Source: Pelotomaculum schinkii (GTDB taxonomy: Bacteria; Bacillota; Desulfotomaculia; Desulfotomaculales; Pelotomaculaceae). Taken from it: a stretch of DNA of 64,000 nucleotides. The notes under the pieces are model-generated. The model was not told the origin of the DNA and did not search any database. It saw only the letters and a program-made list of their open reading frames with translations. This document shows positions 24,439-35,039 of this stretch, piece after piece (position 1 is the stretch's first letter; each line of letters begins with the position of its first letter). Both the position numbers and the translations under genes were made by a program. Where the stretch lies: assembly GCF_004369205.1 (NCBI RefSeq), contig NZ_QFGA01000001.1, forward strand, positions 2,170,001 to 2,234,000, read 5' to 3'.

Positions 24439-25661
24439 ACGGCAATCTCTCCGTTCATTAGACGTGGGAGCAGGAGGTCGCGAGACTTCTTCAAATTTTG
24501 GTTTACTAAATTCAAGTTACAAATGATATTGAATGTGGCTTCAACATAGGATTCAAATAAATCCAAAATTCTACTTTGTGGCAAAATAAAATCTAGCTCG
24601 CCGACTTTTACTGGGCTAAGATTCTGCTGTGCAACACCATAGGCTAGGTTTTCTAAATTTCTCTGCATGCCCTCATTGTTAAATGTCCAATAAACATAAC
24701 ACTTGGGAATATTTTTCCTGGGGCTTATTTTCGCTACTCGTTGGTTAAGTAGGAAGTTCTCACCGAAAATAATACACACTCTACCTATGTTGCCAGTAAG
24801 GGACAGTAGAATATCACCCGTACAGAGATGACAATGTTCTTTCATACTCTCAGGTATTTCATCTATGTACGCGCTACAATCTGGGATAAATTGGGCATTG
24901 TGAACATTTTTAATCGTTACTATTCCGTATTTGCCACTTTCCTGGTAAATCTGACTTTTGAATGCAAAACCACCGAGTAAATCAAAATAATCTTTTATCT
25001 TAGCCTTCTCCCACCCATCAGGAACACCATTATTAATCTTGACATGCTCATGGCCAGGGAAGCGAAAGTGGACAAACCACTCCTTATAAAGCAGCCGTAC
25101 TGCATGTTCCAGAAGATCAATACGTCGCCGGTTTTTCTCGATCAGTTCATCGTAGGCAGAGAGAACATCTGCTATCTCTATTTGGCGTCTAATATTAATA
25201 TCCGGTATCTGGATACCCCCAATGATTGAGGTATTCAGATTAAGCATGGTAGTACCAATGGCATTACGCTCCAACCATTCAACCACGTGGCGCAGTCCCA
25301 AATAGTAAAAAAAGAACCGTGGTGATAGCACTTCCCTGGGTAACTCAATTTTTATACAGCCCGTACCACACAAAAAACCTTCCTGGTCTGCTTCAATGTA
25401 AGCGCATTTGCTGATTTCTCCCCTTCGAGGAAAAACAATGGATCCCTGCTTCAAACAGTGTCTAGATAGCTCTTGTGCTTTACGCTCCGGAATCCTAGCC
25501 ACTGTATTTTCATCAATCCGGCCATTTTTGATGTCCTTAGGCATTACAACCGGAATACCTTCTTGCGAATAATCATATTGATGAAGTTGGGAGCCAAACG
25601 GACCAGTTTGAATTAGCCCACCATATTTATTTATAATTGAGCCTAAACTGTATGTTTTCAT
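24435..25661 (-). CDS. hsdS: Type I restriction-modification specificity subunit S
   Basis: 408 aa with two target-recognition domains, each followed by a conserved helical spacer. The first is LNTSIIGGIQIPDINIRRQIEIAD with a coiled stretch DELIEKNRRRIDLLEH, and the second ends NQNLKKSRDLLLPRL. The C-terminal MNGEI tail is typical. It chooses the bipartite DNA target for both methylation and cleavage. The start at 25661 opens with MKTYSLGSI. The target sequence cannot be predicted by eye. Confidence 0.92.
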   Translation of the reverse strand: MKTYSLGSIINKYGGLIQTGPFGSQLHQYDYSQEGIPVVMPKDIKNGRIDENTVARIPERKAQELSRHCLKQGSIVFPRRGEISKCAYIEADQEGFLCGTGCIKIELPREVLSPRFFFYYLGLRHVVEWLERNAIGTTMLNLNTSIIGGIQIPDINIRRQIEIADVLSAYDELIEKNRRRIDLLEHAVRLLYKEWFVHFRFPGHEHVKINNGVPDGWEKAKIKDYFDLLGGFAFKSQIYQESGKYGIVTIKNVHNAQFIPDCSAYIDEIPESMKEHCHLCTGDILLSLTGNIGRVCIIFGENFLLNQRVAKISPRKNIPKCYVYWTFNNEGMQRNLENLAYGVAQQNLSPVKVGELDFILPQSRILDLFESYVEATFNIICNLNLVNQNLKKSRDLLLPRLMNGEIAV

Positions 25662-25754
25662 CTATAACCCCAACTCTCATGAAAGTATTTTTCCGGCTGA
25701 CGTTGCTGGAGGAAGAATATTTATGGCCAACCTCTTTAAGTTGCATATCAATGT

Positions 25755-26783
25755 TCATTCTTTACCAGGTTTCCTTTTCCCTGACTCAAGCTTTTTCATC
25801 TCTTCTATAGCCTTTTTGAAGTGGCTCTCAACTGGCGAAGGCTTATTCGCCTGTAGTGCTCGATAATTTTCATATTCTGCACGGGCCTTGGCCACGGCTG
25901 CTTTGTGACTGATTTGCCCAGCATGAGTCAGGATATCTCGTTCGCTAATACGTAAAAAGTCGTCCAGCTTGGCGATCCAGTCCCTCATATGCATGGGTTT
26001 GCGGTTAAGTGCCTGGAACTCGGCAAAGTCAAGGTATATTGTGACAATACGGTTCAAGGCATCAATCTCATCGTGATTAAGGTAGTTTTTAGCAAACTCA
26101 ATATCGGCAGCCGATGGTTTGGAACCGGTCCATGTAGTCAACCCCATATTGGGTTTGGTTGCATCTGCACGAGAGGCAACTATCTCAGCAGCCGTATGCC
26201 CATGTGCCGCCCAGTGCATCTTGTTTTGCACCACGGCGAAGAATTCCCGTGATAGGTCGGTGTTAGGATCGTAATCGATACTTGTAGCATAGATGTCGAG
26301 CACCTTCCGCCAGAAAACCTTCTCTGATGAACGGATGTCCCGGATACGTGATAACAGTTCATCAAAATAATTGCCGCCACCGGCCTGTTTTAGCCGCTGA
26401 TCGTCCATCGTAAAACCTTTTATGATGTATTCCCGCAGGAGGTTCGTGGCCCACATGCGAAACTGGGTGCCCCGGTGAGACCTGACGCGATAGCCAACAG
26501 AAATAATTACGTCAAGATTGTAATAATCCACCTGGTAGGTTTTTCTGTCAGCCGCAGTTGTTGCATATTTTGCAACAACTGCTCCGGGCTCCAATTCCCC
26601 TTCTTCGAAAACATTGCGTATATGTCTGGAAATGACCGACTTGTCCCGTTGAAACAGCTCCGCCATCTGTTTAAGAGAGAGCCAAACACTTTCATTCGAT
26701 AGACGCACCTCGACACGTGTTTGCCCGTCTTCAGTCTGGTAAAAAAGTATTTCCGAATTAAATTGCGCCGGGTATTCACTCAT
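25755..26783 (-). CDS. rhuM: RhuM family protein
   Basis: 342 aa. The N-terminal winged-helix-like region VWLSLKQMAELFQRDKSVIS and the following YYNLDVIISVGYRVRSHRGT are the RhuM (virulence RhuM) signature; a Fic/DOC-like helical C-terminal region follows. RhuM genes occur in pathogenicity islands and often inside type I restriction operons, as here between hsdM and hsdS, with a four-base overlap with hsdM. Its biochemical role is unknown; an accessory or regulatory function in the restriction system is inferred from position. Confidence 0.9.
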   Translation of the reverse strand: MSEYPAQFNSEILFYQTEDGQTRVEVRLSNESVWLSLKQMAELFQRDKSVISRHIRNVFEEGELEPGAVVAKYATTAADRKTYQVDYYNLDVIISVGYRVRSHRGTQFRMWATNLLREYIIKGFTMDDQRLKQAGGGNYFDELLSRIRDIRSSEKVFWRKVLDIYATSIDYDPNTDLSREFFAVVQNKMHWAAHGHTAAEIVASRADATKPNMGLTTWTGSKPSAADIEFAKNYLNHDEIDALNRIVTIYLDFAEFQALNRKPMHMRDWIAKLDDFLRISERDILTHAGQISHKAAVAKARAEYENYRALQANKPSPVESHFKKAIEEMKKLESGKRKPGKE

Positions 26784-28894
26784 ATCCCCAACTCCTTAAA
26801 ATTCCTGGCTATCTTCGAGGCCAGTTCCACCGCCTCGGTGTTGAGTCCTTCCAACTCCATGTGGATTTCACGGAGGGCTTCCTCGAAGTCGAAGCCCTCA
26901 TCCTCTTCCTCGGGAGAGACCCCGACATAGCGGCCAGGTGTCAGGCTCCAGTCATTAGCTTCCAAATCAGCCTTGTCCACCAGCTTTACCAGACCTTCGA
27001 CATCCCTCAATACGCCATCGGGGAAGCGTACGGTGAGCCAGACAGCCTGTTTGTGAAAATAACGTACAGCTTTTAGCTGATCTATCGCGGTCTGCCGGGC
27101 AGTGTCAGCCGCCTTGCGGGCTTTGGTAATATCACGGCTCACCCAGAGGTCACTATCCTTTGCAGCAAGCTCGTTCTCGCATACGTCAACCAGGCGGACA
27201 GCAAGCTTGTAGAGCAGGTCAGCCTGCCTGACCAGGTCACGGCTGGCTTCCGAAAGCGGGGCGAGGAGCCCGGTAGCTTCATTTAATGCCTCGTTGGAGT
27301 GCTGCTGTTTCTCCCATTTTGCCGCTTCCTCATCCGCCTTCTGGCAAAAGGCCTCCACATCCAAGGTGAAGGTTTGGCTTGCAGCCTCCAACTGCCCCAG
27401 CGTTTCCGCGTGAGCCTCATCACCGGTCAAAGTATCAAGGAAAGGCTGCATGGCCTTTTTCAGCAAGCCAAGCGCGGTTATATAGCCAGCCAGCAGGTTT
27501 ACCTCCTGGTCAGCTTCACCCTTTTGTCTGAAACAGGCGCGTGCTTCCGCAAGTGCCTGTCCCAGGTAGCGTGCTATCAGTTCAATGAAACGTTCTCCTT
27601 GGCCGCGATAGAGCCAGACGATTGCAAGAATGTTCTGGAGCTGTTCGGGGCTGAAGTCATAAATTTTTCGCGTCACCTTGCGATAGATATTGCGCGCGTC
27701 GAGCATGAGCACCTTGTCGCGATAATCCTCCGGCTTGGCCCGGTTGAGGAACCACAGTTCACAGGGAACGGTACGGGTGTAAAAAAAATTAGAGCGAATG
27801 GCGATCATGAGGTCCACCGCCCCGGTCTCGATCAGCTTGCGGCGCACCTTGGCCTCGTCCCGGCCAGCGCTGGAAGCCTGAGAGGACATAACGAAACCGG
27901 CACGGCCTGACTTATTCAGGTAACTGTAGAAATAGCTGATCCAAAGGTAATTGCCGTTGGAAACCTTACCGCCCTTGTTGACACCAGGCAAGCCTAAGGG
28001 CAAGCGCGGGTCGCGTTTTATTTTATCGGCGTCCACCTCGTCCACGTTGAAGGGCGGATTGGCCATGACAAAGTCTGCCTTGCCTACCAGTTCATGCGGG
28101 TCTTCATAGTAAGTGATGGCTTTTTGAATGTCACCCTCCAGTCCGTGCACAGACAGGTTCATCTTGGCCAAGCGGATTGTGGTGGGATTTTTCTCCATGC
28201 CATAGAAAGTGAGGCGTTCTGTGGGATTGGCCTGAAGGCGCTCCACAAAATGGGCGCTCTGTACGAACATACCGCCGGAACCGCAGGCAGGGTCAAGGAT
28301 GACACCCCGTTCCGGCTCCAGCACATTGGCAATAAGCGAGACCAGTGACACCGGCGTGAAGAACTCTCCGCCGTCGTGAGCCTTCAGGTCGGCAAACTGG
28401 GTGAGGAAATATTCGTAGATGCGTCCGAAGATGTCGCCGGAGGCTTGCTTTAATTCTTCCGGGTTCAGAGTACGCAGGAGCTGCCCGAGCACAGCATTGT
28501 CCAGTTCCTGGTATTCCGTCTTGGGAAGGGCACCACGCAATGTTTCATAATCAGCCTCAATCGACTCCATCGCGTCAATAATAGCCTTGGCCCGGTCATC
28601 GCTGTCCTTAAGCGCCACCAGGTAGTCAAACTGTGCTTTTTCCCGCAGGAAAATCGCGCTCTTCTGCGAGAAATCCTCTTTAGTCAGTTCACGTGTCTTA
28701 CCGCCGCGCTGCGGTAAGGAAGCGACGATATCATCCCGGACGTTAAGGTAACGGCTGTACGCGTGCCGTAAAAAGATCAAACCCATGACGGGCATGAAAT
28801 ACTCGTTGCTGGCATAGTTGGAGTTTGCCCGCAGCGTATCCGCCGCGTTCCAGAGTCGCTTTTCAATTGCTTCGATGTTTTCCAGTTGTGACAT
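26780..28894 (-). CDS. hsdM: Type I DNA methyltransferase subunit M
   Basis: 704 aa N6-adenine methyltransferase. GGEFFTPVSLVSLIANVLEP precedes the SAM motif I DPACGSGGMFVQ, and the catalytic NPPF is in DFVMANPPFNVDEV. It is longer than the usual 500 residues. The extra length is a C-terminal helical, Lys/Asp/Gln-rich region (about 450-650) ending LTPGRYVGVSPEEEDEG, seen in the larger M-subunit subfamily. First gene of the leftward hsdM-rhuM-hsdS-hsdR operon. Start ATG 28894 follows an AGAGGAG site. Confidence 0.94.
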   Translation of the reverse strand: MSQLENIEAIEKRLWNAADTLRANSNYASNEYFMPVMGLIFLRHAYSRYLNVRDDIVASLPQRGGKTRELTKEDFSQKSAIFLREKAQFDYLVALKDSDDRAKAIIDAMESIEADYETLRGALPKTEYQELDNAVLGQLLRTLNPEELKQASGDIFGRIYEYFLTQFADLKAHDGGEFFTPVSLVSLIANVLEPERGVILDPACGSGGMFVQSAHFVERLQANPTERLTFYGMEKNPTTIRLAKMNLSVHGLEGDIQKAITYYEDPHELVGKADFVMANPPFNVDEVDADKIKRDPRLPLGLPGVNKGGKVSNGNYLWISYFYSYLNKSGRAGFVMSSQASSAGRDEAKVRRKLIETGAVDLMIAIRSNFFYTRTVPCELWFLNRAKPEDYRDKVLMLDARNIYRKVTRKIYDFSPEQLQNILAIVWLYRGQGERFIELIARYLGQALAEARACFRQKGEADQEVNLLAGYITALGLLKKAMQPFLDTLTGDEAHAETLGQLEAASQTFTLDVEAFCQKADEEAAKWEKQQHSNEALNEATGLLAPLSEASRDLVRQADLLYKLAVRLVDVCENELAAKDSDLWVSRDITKARKAADTARQTAIDQLKAVRYFHKQAVWLTVRFPDGVLRDVEGLVKLVDKADLEANDWSLTPGRYVGVSPEEEDEGFDFEEALREIHMELEGLNTEAVELASKIARNFKELGI

Positions 28895-29113
28895 TAAGAG
28901 TCTCCTCTAAGATATGTAAGTATTTAATTCTATTTCGTTGCAGCATTATACTATTAACTTAAAATATTGAATTAGGCAGAGTGTTCCCAATAACTATCCA
29001 AAAGCGGTTAAATTCCTTCAACTTTCAGCTGGTCATCCTCATCTTGCACATATAGTAATTATATATGAATTATTAACAATTTACCATTATTCTGTTCAGA
29101 CTATAGCAAAAGA

Positions 29114-29158
29114 CAAAAAATCAAAGGAGTTATCGTTTAAATGATGATAACTCCTTTG
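29114..29158 (-). terminator. Terminator after DEAD-box helicase
   Basis: 13-bp perfect stem CAAAGGAGTTATC/GATAACTCCTTTG; on the minus strand a T-run follows. The rest of 28895-29355 holds a decayed family A fragment near 29205-29245 (GCGAATGAATTCACACCCAC) and no gene. Confidence 0.85.
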
Positions 29159-29355
29159 TCTTCACAGCAGCTTAAGGGGGTTCTACTAAACTCGCATACT
29201 GTATTTCTTTGGGGCCATGTGGCGAATGAATTCACACCCACATTTTTTTGGGTTCTGGAAGCTTATTTTTAATTAGACTTGCGTTTTTAAGGGAACCTTT
29301 CAGCTCAAGTTATCAGCTAGAAGCATCTCTATCGAGATTCTAGCAGCTTATAGCT

Positions 29356-30810
29356 CTAGTAAGAACGGCTGCCAAACCTGCTTTTCCCTCTCGGCGAGGA
29401 ATGCCCGCTATTTCGGGCAGGACCTTTTTTACCGCTTGCATTTCTGGAGTACCCTCTCTTCCCGGGGGACAGGTATTTATCCTGCCTCATCCTGAGCGGC
29501 CGCTCCTCGGTCAGGGTGACAGGGGTGCGGTCGGTTTCTTTGGTCAGCACCTTTAATGCCGCTGAAAGAAGGGTGACCGCGTCATTATCCTCCAGCAGAC
29601 CCTCGGCCAGAGTCTTGTAGTTGCCCGCATCCCCATTTTCCACAGCCTGCAGCAGCTGATCCACCGCCAGGCGCTGTTGTCCTTCAATGACCTCTTTAAT
29701 CGTGGGAACAGGCATGCGCGCTATTTTCTTTCTGGTCATGTTCTCAATGACTCTTAGTTGATAAATCTCCCTGGGCGTGACAAAAGTAATGGCCACACCT
29801 GGTTTACCGGCGCGGCCGGTGCGTCCGATGCGGTGGACATAACTTTCCGGATCCTGCGGGACGTCAAAGTTATAGATGTGAGTCACATCGCTGATATCCA
29901 GACCTCTAGCAGCAACATCAGTGGCCACCAGCACCTCAATAGTACCTTCCTTAAACCGCCTCATCACCAGGTCCCGCTTGGACTGGGCCAGATCGCCGTG
30001 GAGCGCTTCGGCTGAATAACCGCGTTTGGTTAGAGCATCAAAAAGCTCATCCACCCGGCGCTTGGTGCGGCCGAAGACAATGGACCGGTCGGGAGACTGG
30101 ATGTCCAGCAGGCGACAGAAAACATCAAACTTTTGTCTTTCTTCGACTTCAATATAGCTTTGCTCGGTGTTTGCAACGGTAACCTGCTTGCCTTCTATCC
30201 TGATCACTTCCGGGTTCCTCATGAACCGCCGGGCCAGCGCCTGGATCGGACCGGGCATAGTCGCAGAAAAGAGCAATGTCTGGCGCTCCTCAGGCACTTC
30301 TGTGAGGATGGTCTCAATATCCTCGACAAAGCCCATATTGAGCATCTCGTCCGCCTCGTCCAAAACTACTATCCTGACCTGGTTCAAACGGACTGTCTTT
30401 CTCCTCATGTGGTCCATCAGACGGCCAGGGGTGGCCACGATAATGTGGGGCCTGTTCTTGAGCGCCCTGATCTGGCGGGTGATATCCTGACCGCCGTAGA
30501 TCGGCAGCGCACGGATACCCTTGAACTGCCCGATCTTATTTAATTCCTCGGCCACCTGGATGGCCAGCTCACGGGTGGGGGTTAAAACAACACCCTGGAT
30601 TTGCTCATGGTCGACATCGAAGAACTCAACCATAGGTATACCAAAGGCTGCCGTTTTACCGGTCCCGGTGTGAGCCTGACCAATCAGGTCCTGCCCGCTT
30701 AGAGCCACGGGGATAGCCCTCTCCTGGATGGGGGTCGCTTCTTCGAAACCCATATTATTAATGGACCGGATCACCGGTCCGGTCAAACCAAACTCATTAA
30801 ATGCAGCCAA
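29356..30810 (-). CDS. DEAD-box RNA helicase (CshA/DeaD type)
   Basis: 484 aa. All helicase motifs are present: Q motif with [14 protein letters not shown], Walker [42 protein letters not shown] and HRIGRTGR. A basic Gly/Arg/Ser tail ([11 protein letters not shown]) ends it, short compared with CshA or DeaD. I start it at TTG 30810 because AAAGGGG precedes it and the family opening FNEFGL follows. ATG 30858 has no ribosome site. It would unwind RNA during ribosome assembly and mRNA decay. It stands alone, with terminators on both sides. Confidence 0.93.
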   Translation of the reverse strand: MAAFNEFGLTGPVIRSINNMGFEEATPIQERAIPVALSGQDLIGQAHTGTGKTAAFGIPMVEFFDVDHEQIQGVVLTPTRELAIQVAEELNKIGQFKGIRALPIYGGQDITRQIRALKNRPHIIVATPGRLMDHMRRKTVRLNQVRIVVLDEADEMLNMGFVEDIETILTEVPEERQTLLFSATMPGPIQALARRFMRNPEVIRIEGKQVTVANTEQSYIEVEERQKFDVFCRLLDIQSPDRSIVFGRTKRRVDELFDALTKRGYSAEALHGDLAQSKRDLVMRRFKEGTIEVLVATDVAARGLDISDVTHIYNFDVPQDPESYVHRIGRTGRAGKPGVAITFVTPREIYQLRVIENMTRKKIARMPVPTIKEVIEGQQRLAVDQLLQAVENGDAGNYKTLAEGLLEDNDAVTLLSAALKVLTKETDRTPVTLTEERPLRMRQDKYLSPGKRGYSRNASGKKGPARNSGHSSPRGKSRFGSRSY

Positions 30811-30877
30811 TCTTTTTTCTTCCCCTTTTGTCTGTAATTGAATTTTAATTATGCTCATTTATAATTGCACAACAACT

Positions 30878-30906
30878 TACTGCTGGCCCGGTGTTAGCCA
30901 GTAGTA
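30878..30906 (-). promoter_or_regulatory. Hairpin in the helicase leader
   Basis: TACTGCTGGC/GCCAGTAGTA, nine of ten pairs with a 9-nt loop, about 70 bases upstream of the helicase start. It could form in the 5' leader of the mRNA; helicase leaders are often regulated, but this is inference. Confidence 0.4.
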
Positions 30907-31028
30907 TCCGCCAATTAGCTTCGCTGATTAGAACCGGCTTTTTAAGATATTTTTAAGATATACTTATAGCATACCCATTTTCATTTTCATTTTTTCCTTT
31001 CCTGTATAACCTTAATTAATAACCATGC

Positions 31029-31072
31029 TAAAAAGCAAAGGGGTTATCGCTGTTCAAAGCCGATAACCCCTT
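31029..31072 (-). terminator. Terminator after MacAB-like operon
   Basis: 12-bp stem AAGGGGTTATCG/CGATAACCCCTT followed on the minus strand by TTTGCTTTTT. The stem shares its sequence with the terminator at 29114-29158. No gene is seen in 30907-31266. Confidence 0.85.
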
Positions 31073-31266
31073 AAATGTCATAGCTTTTGGCGGAGAAACG
31101 ATTAGAACCGATCAAGACGAAACATATTGTACATCATTTTCATTTTTAGTGCAATATCAAAACAATAAATTCGCGCACCCGGTAAACTGTGGTCTTGCAT
31201 CAGCGGATCATGTTCGGTTCTTATAATCATATGAGCATATTCGTTTTACCTCATCTCAGAAAATAG

Positions 31267-32448
31267 TTATTCCCTTCTCAGCGCCTCGATGGGGTTCAAC
31301 TTAGCCGCCTTGTTGGCGGGCAAAATTCCGAACACCACACCGATAGCAGCAGAGAACGCAAAAGCCAATAGCGCCGTCCACCAGGATACCAGGGGCGGCC
31401 ACTTGGCCAACTTGGCAATCAGGTAAGCTCCACCGGTACCCAAAGCCATGCCGGTAATGCCGCCCAAAAGGCAAAGAACCACCGCTTCGATCAGGAACTG
31501 GACCAGAATATCCCTGCGCCTGGCACCCAGGGCCATGCGCAGGCCAATCTCCCTGGTCCGCTCGGTCACCGACACCAGCATAATATTCATCACACCAATC
31601 CCGCCCACAAAGAGGGATATCCCAGCGATAGCTCCGATAATCAGGGTGAGGACACCGGTTATCTTGTTGGCCGCCTGCATCTGTTGTTCCATGCTCTCAC
31701 TGGCATACTTGCCGGGCATCCGGTGCCGCCGCTCCAGTACCTGCACGGCCTGGCCCATGGCCTCGTCCACCTTTTCCTTTGAGCCTGCGCTGCCCTCCAG
31801 CATCTGTACCCGGGTGTTGAACATGCCCTGCCAGACCCCAATGGGTATATATATACTGGGAGTTTCACTAAACCCCAGAGCGGATTCCCCCTTTGCCACC
31901 ACCCCCACCACCAGGAAAGGGGTGCTGCCAACAGTAACCTTGCTGCCCAGCGCCTGCACCCTGCCGAAAATCTGTCCGGCTAGTTCTTCATCGATTACAG
32001 CCACCCGTCGCTTGCCTGCGTCATCTGCCTCCGTGAAAAAATGGCCTTCCTTCATATCAAACTTCCGGATATAGGGATAATCAGAAGAAACGCCTGTGAT
32101 CTGGGCATATTTTATATCCTTGGGGCCCCTTGCGTCAGCCATGCTTTGATTCCGGGGGGAAAGGTGGGTAACATCAGGCACCTTATCCTTAATCACCTCT
32201 ATATCACTTAAATCGAACTCCCGCCCAGTGACCTGCTTGCTGCTCCGCCAGTCCACGTAGATGGCGAATATATTGGTGCCTATCTTCTCCATCTCCGACA
32301 TCAATACCGCCCTGCCGCCCTGGCCGATGGCAACCACCGCAATTACGGCAGCAATGCCGATCACGATGCCAAGGGTGGTCAAAAATGAGCGCAGCTTACT
32401 GACCATGATCCCCTCCAGAGCCAATCTGATGCTCTCCAAAAGGTTCAT
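31267..32448 (-). CDS. MacB-type ABC transporter permease
   Basis: 393 aa with one N-terminal membrane helix (about 20-45), a large external MacB_PCD domain, and three C-terminal helices forming the FtsX domain. [20 protein letters not shown] is the FtsX-family coupling segment. It partners with the overlapping ATPase gene and the HlyD-type adaptor in the same operon. MacB-type pumps act by mechanotransmission and in Gram-positives export peptides or antibiotics. In this operon it overlaps the ATPase by four bases. Confidence 0.93.
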   Translation of the reverse strand: MNLLESIRLALEGIMVSKLRSFLTTLGIVIGIAAVIAVVAIGQGGRAVLMSEMEKIGTNIFAIYVDWRSSKQVTGREFDLSDIEVIKDKVPDVTHLSPRNQSMADARGPKDIKYAQITGVSSDYPYIRKFDMKEGHFFTEADDAGKRRVAVIDEELAGQIFGRVQALGSKVTVGSTPFLVVGVVAKGESALGFSETPSIYIPIGVWQGMFNTRVQMLEGSAGSKEKVDEAMGQAVQVLERRHRMPGKYASESMEQQMQAANKITGVLTLIIGAIAGISLFVGGIGVMNIMLVSVTERTREIGLRMALGARRRDILVQFLIEAVVLCLLGGITGMALGTGGAYLIAKLAKWPPLVSWWTALLAFAFSAAIGVVFGILPANKAAKLNPIEALRRE

Positions 32449-33212
32449 TCCACATCAGCCTCCCCGCTTTGGGCACAACCGCCGGACTGCCCCGCTTTTA
32501 TTGCTATATCGACATATTCCCTGGCATCCAACGGGTCGGCAACAGGTTCGTCGCCCACCAGGTGCCCGTCCCTGAAAAAGATAATCCTGGAGGTATGCAG
32601 GGCAATCTCCCGCTCATGCGTGACCAGAACGATGGTAGCCCCGCTGCGGTTCAGTTCCTGGAAAATGGCCATTACCTCCTCACCCGCACGGGTGTCCAGA
32701 TTTCCCGTTGGTTCGTCCGCCAGAATTACAGCGGGGCTGTTGACCAGGGCACGGGCAAGCGCCACCCTCTGGATCTGGCCGCCGGAAAGTTCACTGGGAC
32801 GGTGGTTCATCCTCTCCGCAAGGCCCACTCTGGCAAGCGCCTGCGCGGCCCGCCTGACTCTTTCGCGGGGCGCAACCCCGGCGTAAATCATCGGTAGCTC
32901 GACATTGCGTATGGCGCTCATCCGGGGTAACAGGTTGAAGGCCTGGAAAACAAAGCCGATCTTGGTGTTGCGGACACGTGACAGTCCGGTATCACTTATA
33001 CCACTGACCTCTATTCCGTCCAGACGGTAGGAACCTGACGTGGGAATATCCAGGCAGCCCAGCAGGTTCATCAAGGTGGATTTGCCGGACCCGGATGGTC
33101 CCATTATGGCTACGAACTCACCCGGCTTCACTTCCAGGTTAACATCAGACAGGGCAACTACCGGATGCTCACCCGCCCGGTACACTTTACTGAGGTTTGC
33201 TACCCTGATCAT
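32445..33212 (-). CDS. MacB-type ABC transporter ATPase
   Basis: 255 aa. Walker [14 protein letters not shown]-loop [10 protein letters not shown], signature [15 protein letters not shown], Walker [13 protein letters not shown] and switch H in VLVTHERE are all in place. This is the LolD/MacB/FtsE subfamily. It overlaps both neighbours by four bases, so adaptor, ATPase and permease are made as one unit. A short extra C-terminal tail of about 25 residues ends with a Cys/Gly-rich stretch. Confidence 0.96.
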   Translation of the reverse strand: MIRVANLSKVYRAGEHPVVALSDVNLEVKPGEFVAIMGPSGSGKSTLMNLLGCLDIPTSGSYRLDGIEVSGISDTGLSRVRNTKIGFVFQAFNLLPRMSAIRNVELPMIYAGVAPRERVRRAAQALARVGLAERMNHRPSELSGGQIQRVALARALVNSPAVILADEPTGNLDTRAGEEVMAIFQELNRSGATIVLVTHEREIALHTSRIIFFRDGHLVGDEPVADPLDAREYVDIAIKAGQSGGCAQSGEADVE

Positions 33213-34519
33213 AATGTTGTTGCTCCCTCATTGGACGGGGGCTGATTTGCTATTTCATTTACCCGCATCCCGTCCATCAGTGTCCCTATAGGGCTGACAA
33301 CAACTGTATCGCCTTCTGACAGGCCTGATAATATTTCTGTAAATAATGCGGTGTCGACCCCGGTGGCAACATCCTTTAACCTTGCCACCTGGTTTTCAAT
33401 CACAAAAACTTGCTTTAATCCCTCTTTCTCCATAACGGCTTCGTACGGCACCACCAGGGCATTCTCCTTGTCTACCACATTAATACTCAGATCAACCGTG
33501 TAACCGGGGCGTAATCCTTCTATGTCACATTCCATTTTTACAATCACCGGCACTTCAATCTGGCTGCCATTTTCCGCAGTTTTCGCCGCTACCGCGGCGG
33601 GTGAAACACTCTGGACAATTCCGGTGTATTCCCGGTTGGGCTGAGCAGCGGCAGTGATCGCCACCTTCTGCCCGGGCATTAGCCTGCCACTGTCGGCCTC
33701 GCTCACCCCGGCAGTAACTTCAAGCTGCCCGGCATCGCCGATGGTCATTAACAGGGTCCCCATTTGAACGAAGTCGCCCGCCATCACCTCAACAGCTGTT
33801 ACCACACCGTCCATTTCCGCCCGCAGTACCGTCCTGTTAAGGTTCTTTTCAGCCTGCTCCACCTGCAGCCGGGCTTGTTCCACCTGGGCCTGCAGGGATT
33901 CGCGTTCGTGACCGGTGGGGCCGGTTTCCTTCATGGTCAGCCCTTCTCCAGCCCTCTTATACTCTGCTTCTTTGACGGTCTTCTCCAACTCGGCATCTTC
34001 AAGATCTTTGGCGCTGACTGCTCCCTGCTCGAACAAAACCTTTGTACGCTCATATTCTTTCTGGGCATTGCGGTAATCGGCCTCCGCCCTCTGGTAACTG
34101 GCTCTTTCCTGGGCCACTTCTTCATCCCGTGGATAGATTGCTTTGTTTAAGTTGGACTCCTGGACATTAAAATTCACTCTGGCCTCATTTAGCTTATCCT
34201 CCAGGTCGACAGGGTCAAGCAGGCCCAGGACCTGCCCTTTTTGCACCTGATCACCTGGAGATACGAAGAGCTCTCTGACGGTGGTAGAGGTATAATTGTA
34301 TAACTCTTGTTTTTGGGTTAACCTCACCCTTCCGGAAGCAAAAACATTATCCTGGATGGGCTTGATCTCTGTTTTGGCGACTTTGACCGGGATGCCGGCC
34401 TGTTTTTTGCTCCTTGCCAGGTTTAGCGCAGCCATTGACACAATAACGCCGAGGATCAGCACCCCGGCAAGCATCTTTTTCCCTGAAACTTTCCGTAGCC
34501 GCTGTAAATTGAGATGCAA
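33209..34519 (-). CDS. MacA/HlyD-type efflux adaptor
   Basis: 436 aa membrane-fusion protein: one N-terminal membrane helix (about 14-33), a lipoyl half-motif, a long coiled-coil hairpin (about 110-220, rich in Glu/Ala/Arg), then [16 protein letters not shown] and beta-barrel domains. It would link the MacB-like permease to the cell surface. First gene of the operon. Its likely role is export of a peptide, antibiotic or envelope component. Confidence 0.92.
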   Translation of the reverse strand: MHLNLQRLRKVSGKKMLAGVLILGVIVSMAALNLARSKKQAGIPVKVAKTEIKPIQDNVFASGRVRLTQKQELYNYTSTTVRELFVSPGDQVQKGQVLGLLDPVDLEDKLNEARVNFNVQESNLNKAIYPRDEEVAQERASYQRAEADYRNAQKEYERTKVLFEQGAVSAKDLEDAELEKTVKEAEYKRAGEGLTMKETGPTGHERESLQAQVEQARLQVEQAEKNLNRTVLRAEMDGVVTAVEVMAGDFVQMGTLLMTIGDAGQLEVTAGVSEADSGRLMPGQKVAITAAAQPNREYTGIVQSVSPAAVAAKTAENGSQIEVPVIVKMECDIEGLRPGYTVDLSINVVDKENALVVPYEAVMEKEGLKQVFVIENQVARLKDVATGVDTALFTEILSGLSEGDTVVVSPIGTLMDGMRVNEIANQPPSNEGATTL

Positions 34520-34713
34520 AAAACACTTCCCCCTTCATTGAAAATTACCAAATCTAATAGTTTAGACGAATAAAACGCAGTTTTATTTCAACGGCCGGAC
34601 AATTTTTTTTGCCCTTTAATCTGGAGCCCGTAAATAAAGCCCTAATAAATAAACTTATCAAGGAGCTGTTTTGTGACAAAAAACAATTAATTTTTTTATT
34701 AAAGCCCATTCAT

Positions 34714-34944
34714 TTATTTATAGTAGTCAGCAGACCCACCACCAGCACGTATATTAGCCAGAGGCCACATATTTGGCTTATTCTTGCAAGTGGTTTTCAT
34801 GGCTAACGAACTGTCGATACCAACATCACCAGGCCACGGGTGCCAAACGGGGATATAAAGGACGTGATACACCTGGATGAATTTTGTTTTGAATATCATC
34901 CAGCATACTGCCCGTTTACCATTTGTTTTATGGATGAACCTCAT
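34714..34944 (-). CDS. 76-aa hypothetical protein
   Basis: ATG 34944 has a strong ribosome site (AAAGGAG, six bases away), the main support for a gene. The protein is basic at the N-terminus (MRFIHKTNGKRAVCW), aromatic-rich in the middle (VYHVLYIPVWHPWPGD) and ends AGGGSADYYK. No family is recognised. It is divergent from the ABC exporter pair and convergent with nothing close. The remaining 34520-34713 shows no gene. Confidence 0.45.
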   Translation of the reverse strand: MRFIHKTNGKRAVCWMIFKTKFIQVYHVLYIPVWHPWPGDVGIDSSLAMKTTCKNKPNMWPLANIRAGGGSADYYK

Positions 34945-35039
34945 TTTGTGCTCCTTTCAAATATATTTCGTTATATAATTAAGTATATAGAACGTATCCA
35001 ACATAAGAAACAATTAAGATTCCAAGGCAGGTTTTTTTA

